Shown here: positions 1 through 11,394 of the stretch, in pieces
How positions within the stretch are numbered: the stretch's first letter is position 1
Layout: each line of letters begins with the position of its first letter
NCBI GenBank assembly: GCA_038277395.1
Contig: CM076189.1
Coordinates: forward strand, 236,779,918-236,843,917
Source of the DNA: Dryocosmus kuriphilus
Lineage: Eukaryota > Arthropoda > Insecta > Hymenoptera > Cynipidae
Direction: 5' to 3'
DNA length: 64,000 nucleotides
Notes under the pieces: model-generated
Told to the model about the DNA's origin: nothing
Database searches by the model: none
Seen by the model: the letters and a program-made list of their open reading frames with translations, nothing else
Position numbers and translations under genes: made by a program

Positions 1-1476
1 GAGTCATCATAATTACGTTGTAATAAAATGCTACACTTGTTGGTACCTGTTTTTGATAATTAGGTGATTGTATGTTTGAATTTGTTTCTAATAAACACTC
101 AATATCAGCATAAATACAAAATGGAACTGTTTCTTTAAACCTATAATTTTTAAATTTCAATATTCTATTTTTTTCAGTTGGAATTACTGCTCTACATTTA
201 TTCATATTCTCGCAGTCCAATTTATGATTATTAAAAGATTTTTCAAATTTAAAATGACACAAACATCTGTCACAGAGCAAAGTCTTACAATGAGCTTTTG
301 TAAGTTGTCATTTTACTAATCTGGATAAATCTTTGATCCAAGCAAAATGGTAAACTGTATTACATGTGGCAAGATCAATATAATTATCACCAATATAATC
401 CTCATCATCTACATCAATTTCTGTATTTTCAATCATAAGAAGGTGAATTGTTGGCTTGTCAGTTTTAAATTGTCTTAAATATAGCGGAACAATTTCTTCC
501 TTCTTACAATTTTCATAGAACTCTACACCATAAACGTTTATACTTACATTATTTAATTTTTCAAATTTTGCAATATCATGTAAAGTAATTGGAAATTTGA
601 TTTAATCATACTTTAAATTTCTACTGTTGAAATGAGGATAAGAACAAGTACGATAAGGACGAGCTTTAGCCGGATAAAGAGCAGCTATTATTGACCATAA
701 AAACAAAACTGATCATTATTTTGAATATTTATCACTGCTCTTTTATCTCTTGTAAATTTTGGTAATCGCATATAAGTTGAGAATCCTGCTAAAAGAGGTG
801 TATATTTATTGAAATTTACGTTTAAGTTAATAATTTCTTTTAACCTCCAATTAGATTTTTTCTGCTGAAACTCTTCAACTTTAACTAACAGTTTCTCTCT
901 CACGCTCCTTTCGAACCATTCCCATATATCTGTAAATTCAAGAATAGCCTCATTTTTATTATTAAAAAATTGAATTTCCTCTATTTCCCTACCATCTTCT
1001 AATGCGCCGAACTTTTCGGCTAAAATGACATTGACTTTTAAACCCCCCATAATTTTTAGTGTATTTTTTATTCGAGCAATAATCATTTTCTTTGCGTTAT
1101 CCAGAAAGCTATTCAGATCCTTGTGAATTAAATTTATTATCAAACCTGTTCGAATTCGGGCTTTAAACGCCGTCTCCATATCTTTCCACCTTATTTTTTC
1201 CTTGTCCGCAGCTTCGTTGATGCCTGATCCTCTTCTCAGCAATTTTCTAAATTTTCTATTCCTTGCTTTCATAATTCTCGTCATAGCTAGAATTTTGTTT
1301 TTTTTTTCGCCTAGAGAAAGGTTTTTTCCTCTTCTCAAAATTTTATTTAGCAGCCGGATGTTTTGTGTGCCACCTCGAATCCAAAAGTTGATTTCCTCAA
1401 ATGTGGCATTTTTTTGTAAAATTGCATATGCCTCGTTCATCAATTTAATGAGTCTCTTGCACTGATTTGAATTCAT
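1..1476 (-). pseudogene. Polinton/Maverick-type family B DNA polymerase, broken N-terminal part
   Basis: Read on the minus strand, 1476-688 is an open frame of 262 codons. Its C-terminal third resembles the N-terminal region of the protein-primed family B DNA polymerases (DNA_pol_B_2) of Polinton/Maverick and adintovirus-like elements in arthropods. The similarity continues to base 1 in other frames: a Cys/His zinc-finger-like block at about 210-280 (CxxC then H and C) and an exonuclease-I-like D-x-E motif in 'YADIEC' at about 93-118. Breaks seen: a frame change near 690 at a T run, a stop near 606 and a stop near 317. The polymerase palm would lie beyond the left edge. The first ATG at 1476 starts the longest open part. 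It is not functional as it stands. Family assignment is from recognised sequence patterns, not from a search. Confidence 0.75.
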
Positions 1477-1519
1477 TTTCTTTTTAGTATTTCAAATAAA
1501 ATAATTAATACATCACTAA

Positions 1520-2480
1520 ATCACTAGATCACTAGAACAGTGGACGAATATACAAAAGTAAATAATAATGGTGAATAACAGTCTTGTTTCAATTTCACAC
1601 TTGTCGCTTGCTCAAAGATTTGTTTGCAACTGAGGAACATAAGAAGTTTCTCCTCATATATAATAGTCATTGATAGATCAACGAATGGGTTGTTCAAACA
1701 TTGCACTATTATGAATCACTCATCTGACGTCAGCTCTTTAATATTTTTGGTAACAAATTTCTTATCGTTTCTCTCTTTGATATTTTGCCGTTAGGAAATC
1801 TGATGTCATTTCTTTTTCAAAGAAAAAACGTAGCGCGTACGTTGGACAGTCTTTGCTCTTATCTATAAATGGATTGTTTAAACCTTCTATAAATAGGTGA
1901 CATTTGTCTGTCATCATCTCTTTGAAGTTTTTAATAATAAAGTCAATGATAGCCGAAAAACGGATTCTAGGTATTAGACATTTGAGTTTTTCTGAGTAAT
2001 TTAACAAAACGTATTACCGTTCATATATGAATTAAAACTTTATGGTGATATCAATGAAAAACGTACTGCATACGTTGGATGATCTTTGTTCTTATCTATA
2101 AATAAGTGGTACGCGTCTGGCATCATCTCTTTGATATTTTTATTAATAAATTCTTTATCACTTCTTTCTTTTGATCTTTATCCGACAAACGAACTTTACC
2201 AATAAATATAATGCGATTAATCTGATTTGAAAATATGTGACACCAAGAGCAGGTAATATGACACGTTGGGTGGTCTCCAATTTTGTTAACAAATGGATTG
2301 TTTAAATATTCATTCATTATGCGTCACTCGTTAAACCCCGTTTCTTTGATATTTTTAATAACAAATTCCGTAGCGCTTTTCCTTTCATATTTTGCCGGCG
2401 GGAAGCTGACGTCGTATTATTTATAAAACGTTGCGCATACGTCGGACGGTCTTTACTCTTATTGATAAATAGATTATCTG
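1520..2480 (-). repeat. Four decayed copies of a coding-like module next to the DNA polymerase
   Basis: Four diverged direct copies lie at about 1530-1800, 1800-1960, 2065-2180 and 2190-2480. Read on the minus strand they give the same peptide pattern in shifting frames: a lead of the type 'DKxFIxKNIKEM', then 'LNNPFIDKSKD', then 'PTYAxRF'. All copies carry frameshifts or stops. They lie just upstream of the polymerase fragment in its own orientation, so they may be the remains of an element gene with internal repeats, or a duplicated exon. I do not recognise the protein family. Confidence 0.6.
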
Positions 2481-4249
2481 AGAGAGGCAGAGGGGGGGTT
2501 GTTTACGCCAAATTTATGCTTGAAAATTATTTAATATGCTTAGTGATGTCCCACCGAACATTCTAGATGCTTAACGCGGACATGAACCACTTTAGCTTTT
2601 GATGTCGGTAACGGTCGGTAACAGGAATCTGGGCTTATAACTCTCCTTATACATCTACTAATCTACTCTGAACCGAGAAGACTGCCTTTTCTTTCGGTAC
2701 ATTTGTAAACAGCGCTACAATGCGACTTCCAGTGACACGAAGACTTGATCATCTGGGATCGTTATTTGTCCCACTTTCTTCACTAAATCGCAGCTGTTAA
2801 GAACGCTCGATTTAGGAGCCACAATATTGTTGGCTATAATATTTTTAATAAATATTGCCAAATCTTAAGTTCCGCTACAAGTACATAAGAAACGATCGGT
2901 CTCAGGGAGGTACCTAACTTATAAATTTTTGGAAGGCCATAAAATCTAGAAGGTGAGTTTGAGACACCTTAAGACATTTCGCGGTGAATTCAGTAATATA
3001 TTTTCCCGATTCTCATTTCTTTACTAATTTGGTAACATCCCTTAAAATATTTTTACTTGTTTCTTTACTTCTCAAATCATAAGGAAATGTGTCACATTGC
3101 TGCTAATAAAAACGCAGTTAATTTAAGAACGGTTGTGGAAAAAGCTTTCTAAAATATACGATCCTATCAAAAAACGGTACTAATTTCAGAGAAAATGGGG
3201 TTTTTCACCCTAGAAGAACCTGCCTATGCCAGCCCGCGAAGCTAGGACCGAAATTTCCTCACTGCTAGAATCACCCCTCCTTAATTCTATCTTTTTAATG
3301 TTGTAGAATATAGAAGCTTTGAAAAAAATTTTCACTCATTTAGAAGCATTCCGACCTTTAAACAAAGTTTATGTTTTTTTTTAAAAATACTTTCGCACTC
3401 GTTTGTTCACCTTAAACAATTGGAATCCTTTGAATTATTGTGGTGTTTTGTTTGTGAAGTGAGTGAGTTCCTTGACCGTGGAAATACTTCCTATACGCTC
3501 CTTCGGCACAGCTAAGACACAAAGAAGGTGGAAGTTGAGGAGAAAGGGAGATAAAAAACGAGAGAGAAGTCGCATGCCCATATTTATTATATTACGCATC
3601 AATACTTTATTTTTTATTATAATTTTAATGTATATATTTGATTGGCACTGAACAGGACCCTATCCGAGGTTAAAACGTTTGCCATAAGTTGATAAAGATT
3701 CTAGGTTTAATTTTATTAAATGTAGACCCTAATTGCCAAAATAAATTATCTTTTAAACAATTAATAATTGTGTCAATTAAAGAAACGGTATCTTTCCATA
3801 AAAGAGTAAAGATGTCACGTAACTATTAATAATCCTCTACAGCCTCTACTTCTTGGCGGATTCTTATGGTTTCTTTATAAACTCTCAATATTAAGCTTTC
3901 AAGAACCTATAATTATTATATTCTTCAGTTTATTTATGTGTGAAGTAGTGTATATAAACAAATAACGTGAGGAAATTAGCATTTTCAACAATATGATTTT
4001 TTTATCGAAGTTAAACTCCCTTAAATAAAATCGCTGTCAATCAGAATTAATGCACATAAGTCTAAAGAACATATAAGTATTTCTAGGCCACATCTTTTTC
4101 CAACTAAAACAAATAAAAACTAATTTAAAGCTGGTTATCAACTATCAATCATTGTTAGAAGTGAATGTATTTAATTGTTTGTAATAAATATAGATTTTGA
4201 ATACAAACTTCGAAAATCGAAATTTTTACGATTCATTTGGACAATAATT
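2481..4249. other. No recognisable gene; AT-rich intergenic or intronic DNA
   Basis: No coding region, tRNA or clear inverted repeat was found here. A 62-codon open frame at 3463-3651 is rich in basic residues, has no recognisable motif and is probably chance. Because the RGK terminal exon lies downstream on the plus strand, this stretch may be part of a long intron of that gene. Confidence 0.4.
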
Positions 4250-4254
4250 TTTTG

Positions 4255-4430
4255 AAGAACGAGAAAAAATCTGCCTCTGCCCTGATTTTAAAGTCCGTGG
4301 TTGACTATGAAGAGTGTAGCTATGAAAAACGAGAACGAATTTGCTGAGGCCTTGGTGGCATAATTGTTAAACGTTCCACTCATGTACATTTGCGTTCCCG
4401 GTTCAAATCCTGGCTGATGCATATTTTTTC
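4255..4430 (+). repeat. tRNA-like SINE head in a small fold-back
   Basis: Positions 4344-4420 on the plus strand carry an A-box-like 'tggcataattg' and a B-box-like 'ggttcaaatcc', spaced as in a tRNA. The paired ends and anticodon arm do not form a good tRNA. A degraded inverted copy of the same end lies at about 4258-4296. The sequence is clearly related to the tRNA-like units at 53.0-53.6 kb, so it belongs to a dispersed tRNA-derived family rather than being a tRNA gene. Confidence 0.55.
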
Positions 4431-4771
4431 TCCTTCTTCAAAAAGCTATAGTCCGTGGATGTAAACATTTTTTTTAAATTTGTTCATGTTTTTAAGAGAA
4501 TACTCTACTAACATTTCATTAGCTTCTTTACTTAAGAGTTTTTTGAACTGCTACTGAAAGCAAATGTAGAACGAAAGATCCTCTTCGCTGGAGAGGTCTT
4601 TCCCAAAAGTTTAAATTCGAATTACGCTTTTGATACCAGTTTGCGAGAGTGTTAGCAAAGCCATTAGCTGTGGGGCATAGTTTGCTTAAATTCTCTAGAG
4701 CAAAGCAGCCAGCAGCAGCCAGAAGCCATGGCTGAGTGTAATTATCCGCTAAATCGAATCCTTTGTTGCAG

Positions 4772-5097
4772 AGGGCAAATCCATGGCCTGTTCCTACGAC
4801 TGTAAGTTCATAGAAACCTCCGTCGGGATCAATCACAACGTCGACGAGCTCCTGGTGGGACTTTTGACGCAAATTCGACTGAAACTGGAAAATCCGGAAC
4901 GGACACGTGACCTATTTCGTAAACGATCCCGCAAGAATCGCAGCAGATCACCTCTGGGGTCGTGTTCGGAGAACAATTCGCCCAAGAAGTATCGTGGCAG
5001 TCGAACCAGCGCCAGCCTCAAGGTGCGAAACCTCCTGGGCAAAGTTTGGGCGAGAGACAGCAAATCCAAGAGCTGCGAGAATCTGCACGTACTGTAA
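4772..5097 (+). CDS. RGK-family small GTPase, terminal coding exon
   Basis: The exon follows a splice acceptor (ttgttgcag, ending 4771). It begins with the last two bases of a split codon and runs in frame to TAA at 5095-5097. It encodes the end of the G domain, with a G5-like 'FIETSV' followed by 'NHNVDELLVGLL', then a basic, serine-rich tail. The tail ends in 'SKSCENLHVL', closely matching the conserved C-terminus of Rad/Gem/Rem (RGK) proteins, including the cysteine seven residues from the end. RGK proteins bind voltage-gated calcium-channel beta subunits and inhibit channel current; the basic tail is used for membrane, calmodulin and 14-3-3 binding. Upstream exons (P-loop, switches) are not in the window. 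The reading frame is intact and more GC-rich than its surroundings. Which insect RGK paralogue it is cannot be told from this exon. Confidence 0.9.
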
Positions 5098-5816
5098 AGA
5101 AGACTGATCCGTATCGCACACTCAACTTTCCACTGCAAGCCGAACTTTCAAAGTCGTCTTTCCATGGGGATTAAAGCAACTCTGGTGAGACTTGAGACTA
5201 TAGACCGTACATGCCATATACCATGGATCTTACTTCCTTCTTCAAAAAGCACGTTCCTATTAAACTTGGTTAACAAGGTCGTGAAACCTTTCAACAATTT
5301 TTTTCAATCTCTTGAAGACGTTGAAGAGGTCCTGATTCTTGACCAAATTCATATATTCTGTTTGTATGGGTGACTAAGGTACCGAACCTTTTGGTTAACT
5401 CTCCCCTCCTCTCTCTTCTTTTTCTGCCTCTTTTTTCATTGGTATGGATTTGAAGAGTCGTCGGGTATAAGGGCGTACAGGACAAATTTCGTAAATTCCT
5501 TTAATTGGCTTAAATTATTTGTGTTGACCTAACTTATGTCCCTGCAGAAGATTATGGTCCAGTTTAACTTATAGAGGTGGGTCAAAATCCATGTTTAGTA
5601 TTTATTTTTTAATTGATTACTTCATTTCACCTGTTATTTCTACGTTTCAGTAGAGCTAAGTAATAGCTCGAAAGTACTTCCTTGTTTTTTTTTAAATAAA
5701 AAAATAAAAAAATTTATATAATTCTTTTTTTGTTAGGTGTCGGTTTTTTCGATTTTTTTGGTCGTAAAGTGTTTTTTATTCAAAAAAGCACGAGCCTTCG
5801 CTCTTCGAAGAAGAGA
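5098..5816. other. Probable RGK 3' UTR and AT-rich flank
   Basis: The first few hundred bases after the stop codon are moderately GC-rich and are the expected place for a 3' UTR. No confident polyadenylation site could be fixed. The later part has A/T homopolymers and one copy (about 5644-5690) of a short dispersed repeat that recurs at 6466-6531 and 10385-10450. Confidence 0.4.
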
Positions 5817-6329
5817 CTCTTCAGGTATAATATAATGAAAAAAAAAAAAACGTCATAGCTACATTTGCGATGTTACTACGGTTGGATCATACGTTTTTAT
5901 TAAACAACTAGGCTAGTTTTTAAAAAGTGTGAAATCCAGTTAATAAAAATTAAGTTTGTTTTTTAAGCAAGCATATCTTTTCGAAGTGGATGATTTTTTA
6001 ATTAATACGGACAATACATTTAGTGCACAGCTGTTCGGCATTTGTCCACTTGGAAAACGTTTCAAAGCGTTTCAAAAAAAAAAAAAAAAAAAATAGCTTT
6101 CCAAGTGGACAAGTGCCGAACAGCTGTGCACTAGATATATTGTCCGTATTAATTAAAAAACATTCACTTGGAAAGAAATGCTGTTTAAAAAAAAACTTAA
6201 TTTTTATTAACTGGATTTCATATTTTTTAAAAACTAACCTGGTTGTTTAATAAAATCGTATGATCTAATCGTAGTAACATCGCAAATGTAGCTATGAGGT
6301 TTTTTTTTCATTATATTATACCTGAAGAG
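5817..6329. mobile_element. 513-bp near-perfect palindrome (fold-back MITE)
   Basis: The two arms (5817-6064 and 6098-6329) are reverse complements over about 240 bases with few mismatches. They start at 'ctcttcaggtataatata' and meet at a loop holding a long A run. The inner arms contain 'gtgcacagctgttcggca' and its complement. No coding capacity. The structure fits a non-autonomous DNA transposon with the whole element in its inverted repeat. Target duplications were not identified. Confidence 0.8.
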
Positions 6330-6465
6330 AAATCTAACAAAATTATTGTTCCTGGTCGACAACCTTACCATCAAACATATGTATTAGTTATTTAACTCTA
6401 TTTGTTTCCATATTCTCGTTTTTGGGAACGCGCTATACATTTGACAAGGGTTTTCTCGGAGATGG

Positions 6466-6531
6466 TTGCTTCTTTCAGGATGTTTCTTTCATGGTTCAAT
6501 AGAGCTGAGTAATAGCTCAAAAGCTTAAATT
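6466..6531. repeat. Short dispersed repeat, one of three copies
   Basis: The core 'caatagagctgagtaatag' with its T-rich lead recurs at about 5644-5690 and 10385-10450, all in the same orientation. Copies share about 40-65 alignable bases. The function and full-length parent are unknown. Confidence 0.5.
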
Positions 6532-6805
6532 CTTTAAAACCATGTGAGGGCACCACATCATACCTGGTCGCTCAGCCGACAGCGTACCATTAACACGGGT
6601 TCGATCTTGGTCGACGCAAAGCGGTGCTCAGACGGAGGCTACTGTAATACATTGGACCTTCAGCGAGCGAACCGCATTAACAAGATGCGTGCGACTGTAG
6701 CGGTAAGTGGTGGGGGATCATGGACATAGGAATTATGTCCATGGCTGGAACTGGATTTCGTAAGTCTCTCGTTGCGGCTCTGAACCTACTATGCATTTCA
6801 TTGGT

Positions 6806-7046
6806 CCTGTTTACACCGTAGGGCTTATAGTAAGCGCGCGTAGAATAAGCTAGCTTAAATACGACAGTGGCCCAGATTCGCGTCGGCACAAAAGCCGAAC
6901 GGCTACATGAGCGCGCACGTCTGCGATGAGAGCAACAGATAGCAACTATCCGAAATGCTTTTGCGCCGACGCGAATCTGAGCTACTCTTGTATTTAAGCT
7001 AGCTTATTCTAGGCGCGCCTACTATAAGCCCTACGGTATAAACAGG
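6806..7046. mobile_element. 241-bp inverted-repeat MITE
   Basis: Arms of about 80 bp are inverted copies: the left runs from 'cctgtttacaccgtaggg', the right ends at 'ccctacggtataaacagg'. Both hold 'aagctagctta' and a GC-rich 'cagattcgcgtcggc' segment at the inner end, around a roughly 75-bp loop. No ORF of interest; open frames across it are by-products of the repeat. No clear target duplication seen. Confidence 0.8.
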
Positions 7047-7589
7047 GACATTTACTAAGGTCCCATTTAACTTCGTCACTTCTATTCTCAACTAAGTACT
7101 AAGTGCAGAAAAACGCAAGAAAATGGGACATAGATTAAAAGAAGCCTTAGTTTATTGCACATCACGTAATCTAGCCATGATCCAAATGCATAATGAAGTT
7201 TAAAAAATATGGCATGTGAAAGATAAAAAACGTAGATTTCTTGGGTGCAATCGTTGTTGCTTAACTTTAATCCACGATACCTTCACAAAAAATAATTTTA
7301 AAATTTTGAAAAAATTCTCAGAAATCTTTTGATATTTTGACTACTCATGGCTATCAATTTGAACTCAAGATTTACAAAATTATGAGCGTAATATGCAATT
7401 AATCATAAGAATGCTATTTCTCTTACTTTATACAGTGCAAAGTTGCGCCAGGGTTTAAAATGATTGTAAAAGATTTTTTGAATACAATTGCGCAAAAATT
7501 TAATAAATAATGCCTAAAATTAACTTGTCCTAAAAAATATTAATTTTGGACCCAGTGCATGGTTGTGTAGGTGTGAAGTCACAGCGGGT
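7047..7589. other. No recognisable gene
   Basis: AT-rich sequence between two repeat elements. I see no coding region, RNA gene or repeat structure in it. Confidence 0.4.
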
Positions 7590-8209
7590 CCCTATTGAAA
7601 ATTCCAACATCGTAAACTAAATAGTAAACTATGTCGTAAACGATGTCGGAAATTGGGAGAGTATAGGATGCAGTTTACAACATCATTTACGATATAGTTT
7701 ACGACCTATTGGTTTACGACATAGTTTACGACATCGTTTACGACGTAGTTTTACGACATAGTTTACGACGTAGTTTTACGACATCGTTTATGACATAATT
7801 TACGACAACACATATCTCGTAAACCGTAAGGGTTAGTTAAAAATGTATGTCATTTTTGGATTTTGAGTGCCTACAGTATACTGTATTATATATAGATCCA
7901 TATTATAAATTGAAAACTATTTTCACCTACCTACCCTCCCTATTGAAAATTCCGACGTCGTAAACTACATAGTAAACTACGTTCTAAACCAGGACGTCGT
8001 AAAGTACATAGTAAACTACGTCGTAAACCAGGACATCTTCAACTATACCGTAAACGATGTCGTAAACGATGTCGTAAACTACGACATCGTATTTCGTAAA
8101 CTACCTCGTTTACTATCCCACTCTCCGACATAGTATGCAACATAGTTTACGGCATCGTTTACGACGTAGTTTACTACGTAGTTTACGGCGTCGGAATTTT
8201 CAACAGAGG
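7590..8209. repeat. Element made of phased 'cgtaaac' repeats with inverted ends
   Basis: About 620 bp dominated by a roughly 12-bp unit of the type 'gtcgtaaactac' and its complement 'gtagtttacgac', in both orientations. The ends form an inverted repeat: left 'ttgaaaattcc', right 'ggaattttcaa'. A second 'cctattgaaaattccgac' at about 7944 shows that two related blocks (7590-7850 and 7940-8209) lie side by side around a unique spacer. There is no coding potential. This fits a MITE with subterminal tandem repeats that may have served as transposase binding sites. Confidence 0.7.
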
Positions 8210-8488
8210 TGATCCTTATGTACTATTCTTTTTCTACGGGAGCACCGTGCTTTTCCCGCTCTGACTTAAAAGCTGAGTTTAAAATTAATATTATTTAGGA
8301 CAAGTTAACCTTAGTCATATTTATTAAACTTTTTCATAATTTTATTCATAGAATTTTTACAATGACGCCTTCGTAAGCAAAACGCATAATAGGCTGAGAG
8401 TCGCAACGAGAGTCCTGTGACATCCAGTCCCACTACTTACTACTGCAGTTGTACGCAACTTGTCCATAAACTCCGCTCGCTGAAGATA

Positions 8489-9470
8489 CGAGGCACGTCC
8501 AGAAAGTAAGTGTACTCAATTTATGTAGGCTTAAAAAAAAATTTATTAAAACAAAAACATAGTTGGTTACACTTGTACATATGTAAGTTATTTTTCGACA
8601 TAGTCACCATCCCTCTCGATGCAATTGGTGAGCCGCGGAATCAATTTTTTGATGCCTGCCTCGAAGAAGTCTCCCGCCAGCTCTTTCGCCCACTTCTCCA
8701 CCTCCCCCTTCACCTCCTCGTCCGTTGAAAATTTGTTTCCACCCATGTGCATCTTCAGGGAAGTGAAGAGATGGAAATCTGAAGGGGCCAGATCAGGGGA
8801 ATACGGGGGGTGGTTCAAAACGTCCCATCCAAAAGAGTCCAGGAGTTGCTTCGTGGCGTTGGCCGTGTGAGGTTTGGCATTGTCATGCAGCAGGCAGACT
8901 CCCTTCGTCAGCATGCCCCTCCTTTTATTCTGAATCGCCCTTTTCGATTTTTTCAGCGTCTCACAGTATCTTGCCGCGTTGATGGTCTCCCGTGAGGCAG
9001 ATATTCAATCAAAATTATGCCTTTATGGTCCCAAAACACGGATGCCATGATTTTTTTGGCTGAAATTGTGGCTTTGAATTTCTTGGCGGAGGGTGACAAG
9101 GTGTGGTGCCATTTTTGAGACTGCCTCTTAGTTTCAGGCGTGTAGTGGGCAACCCAAGTTTCGTCTCCAGTAACAATAGAGTAGAGAAAATCATCGCCTT
9201 CGCGTTCGTAGCGCTCCTCAAAAACTCTTTGGAGCTCTGCACTCGATTCAACTTGTGTTGTTCTGTCAGCTGTTTTGGGACCCACCTCGCAGACAATTTC
9301 CGATATCCGAGAGTTTCTGTGATTGTTTCGTGTAACAAGGATCTGGAGATTTGCGGAAACATCGCAGAAAGATCATTCTAACGTCAATCTGCGATCGTCA
9401 CGGCCCGCAATCTCGATTTTTTCCACAAGTTCGTCAGTCACAATTGAAGGTCTTCCGCTCCTCTGATCTT
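8489..9470 (-). mobile_element. Truncated DD34D mariner transposon
   Basis: The element starts after a TA dinucleotide (8487-8488) with a terminal repeat containing 'cacgtccagaaagtaag'. Homology stops at about 9470 inside the N-terminal part of the transposase, and no second terminal repeat is found. The element is therefore truncated at the transposase 5' end and cannot move on its own. Confidence 0.85.
8588..9465 (-). pseudogene. mariner (DD34D) transposase, broken
   Basis: The minus strand carries mariner-type transposase in several frames. The middle part (9285-8953) holds 'GDETWVAHYTPETK' with the first catalytic Asp. The C-terminal part (8914-8588) holds 'LLHDNAKPHTA' and 'YSPDLAPSDFHLF', with 34 residues between the second and third Asp, hence DD34D. 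The HTH linker region is partly recognisable at 9362-9290 in another frame and around 9465-9390. The first roughly 40 residues are missing. At least two frame changes and a stop near 9380 make it inactive. All three catalytic aspartates are still readable. Confidence 0.9.
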
Positions 9471-11394
9471 GGGAATTTTTTTCAAATTTTTATATAGATT
9501 CATTAAAGTGCTACCTAACAGTATGTGCATTTAGAAAGCATCTAACTATAATTCCGAAGTTGAGATAACTGAAATTGAAGTTAGCACCTTATGCACGTAA
9601 GCCCTATCCCAAGGTATCGAAAATGCCACACAGTTTATTTTAGTGGCTGAACTTTTCTTACGGTTTTTTTTTTTAAACTGAGAAACCATAGAAGAATACA
9701 ATACAGAAGTTCTGTAAAAAATTTTAGAATTTGTTTTCATTTAGTTTTTGAAGGAGAGTCCCGAAATTATGAAAGAAGAAAGAGGTCTGATAGTTTAGAC
9801 AATTTCACACACATTCAGTTGATCAATGTGAATTTGGAGCTTCTTCAATTGCCTTATGTGTTCTTGGTATGAATAGACCTTTGTATGTATTCATGCTTAT
9901 AATACACCTTGAAAAAAGAAAATAAATTCTATGAGAAAGAATCAGGGAAACATTGAAATCTCATTGACAACGAATGTGGGACTCTGCGATTTCCGGAGCT
10001 ATATATTTAAAACATTGTTTGTACATTGAAAACATAAAAAAAATTTTTTACTGATATTAACAGTTTGCCATAATATATAATTATTTTTCGCTGTCAATCC
10101 TGGAAGCAGTAGATATTTTTTGAACTCCTATCGAGTTTAATATTCATAAATGTACCAATTTAAAGCGAATTGATTAATGATTAATTACGTGCATGATCAG
10201 TCTATTCAATTTCATTGTTTAAAAATCAAAAATATGATTTCAAGATTTCTCGAGTACAAAATCAGCTGGGATTTCACTGTTTACATTTTTTGGAGCTTAG
10301 AATGTACACAAATAAAGTACTGAAGTCAGATTTAGTCAACATTTTCAGTGTACCTATATTAGTGGTTGAAGCTCACTATGCAGAAGGTTGCTTTTTTTAA
10401 GGGCTCCTTCCACGATTCAGTAGAACTAAATAAGAGCATGAAGGCAGTTTCTTTTTTTTTTAACCAAATGTGTTTAAAGTCAGACAGTTTTTGTGTCTCC
10501 TGTAAAATTCGGGTTCGGCAGTTAGGCCCTTATACCCGAGGACCCTTCATTTCGCTCTAATCAGCTCAAAATATTGATGTTTGAAAGCATAATATTTTTA
10601 TCTGATATACTATATTTTACATAACTATTACATATAAGAAGGTTCAGTTGGAAATTATGTTTTTTATGATCTTTTCTGAAAGAATATTATATTGTTTATA
10701 TATAGAAAGATCATTTAAATGCCCAAAAAAGAGCCCAATGTTTTCTTTTATCACACACCCGGATGCGTGATGAAAGAAAAAAGGTAAAGGGACCCTAAAC
10801 TTGTTCCATTTAGTAAAAAAATACATACATATTTTTCCTTTGAAAAAAATTAACGTTATTTAATAGTTATAATCATTTTGAGGAAGTTTAAGACCCCAGG
10901 ACAGCGGTTTGAAGTTATTTAAAGAAGAAAAGAAGCAAAATGTGCATTTATTTTTTCACCAAGAAATTAGGTCGTATATTTTTGGAGTTTGTTCTTATTT
11001 TTTGTGTTTTTTTTCCACAGGTTGTTCTTAGTAAATATGATATTACTTGCTAATGAAATTTTGATGTTTTTTCTACATTCTTCAACTTTTCTTTGACTCT
11101 TCCTTTATAATGAGATAATTATTAATAAAAATCAGCAAAAATGGTTGTTTAAATTAATTGATAAAAAATTAACATCAGAAACTAAATACTTAGTTATCCT
11201 GGTCGGTGGAATAACACCAATATTTTAATTTATAACAATCTTTTCCTTAATTTACCTAAAAAGTTGTGATTTTTTCTACAATCTTCAACTTTTTTTCAAC
11301 TCTTTAATTATACAGAAATTATAATTAGCTAACATTAACAAGCATTATTTGTTAAACATTTTTTCATTGTTTATTATTATCTTATCTTAGAATT
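9471..11394. other. No recognisable gene; AT-rich DNA
   Basis: No coding region is supported. It holds the third copy of the short dispersed repeat (10385-10450) and several homopolymer runs. The open frames at 10215-10560 and 10644-10826 show no motif. Confidence 0.4.

Noticed and set aside
1202..1465. 87-codon plus-strand ORF with hydrophobic segments
   Set aside because: Antisense of the polymerase fragment's Lys/Arg-rich N-terminal part, which yields hydrophobic codons on the other strand.
4528..4872. 114-codon minus-strand open frame over the RGK exon and upstream flank
   Set aside because: Antisense to a well-supported exon; no recognisable motif, and it crosses the splice acceptor.
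4833..5138. 101-codon minus-strand frame rich in Arg/Ser/Leu
   Set aside because: Complement of the RGK basic tail; composition is explained by the sense codons.
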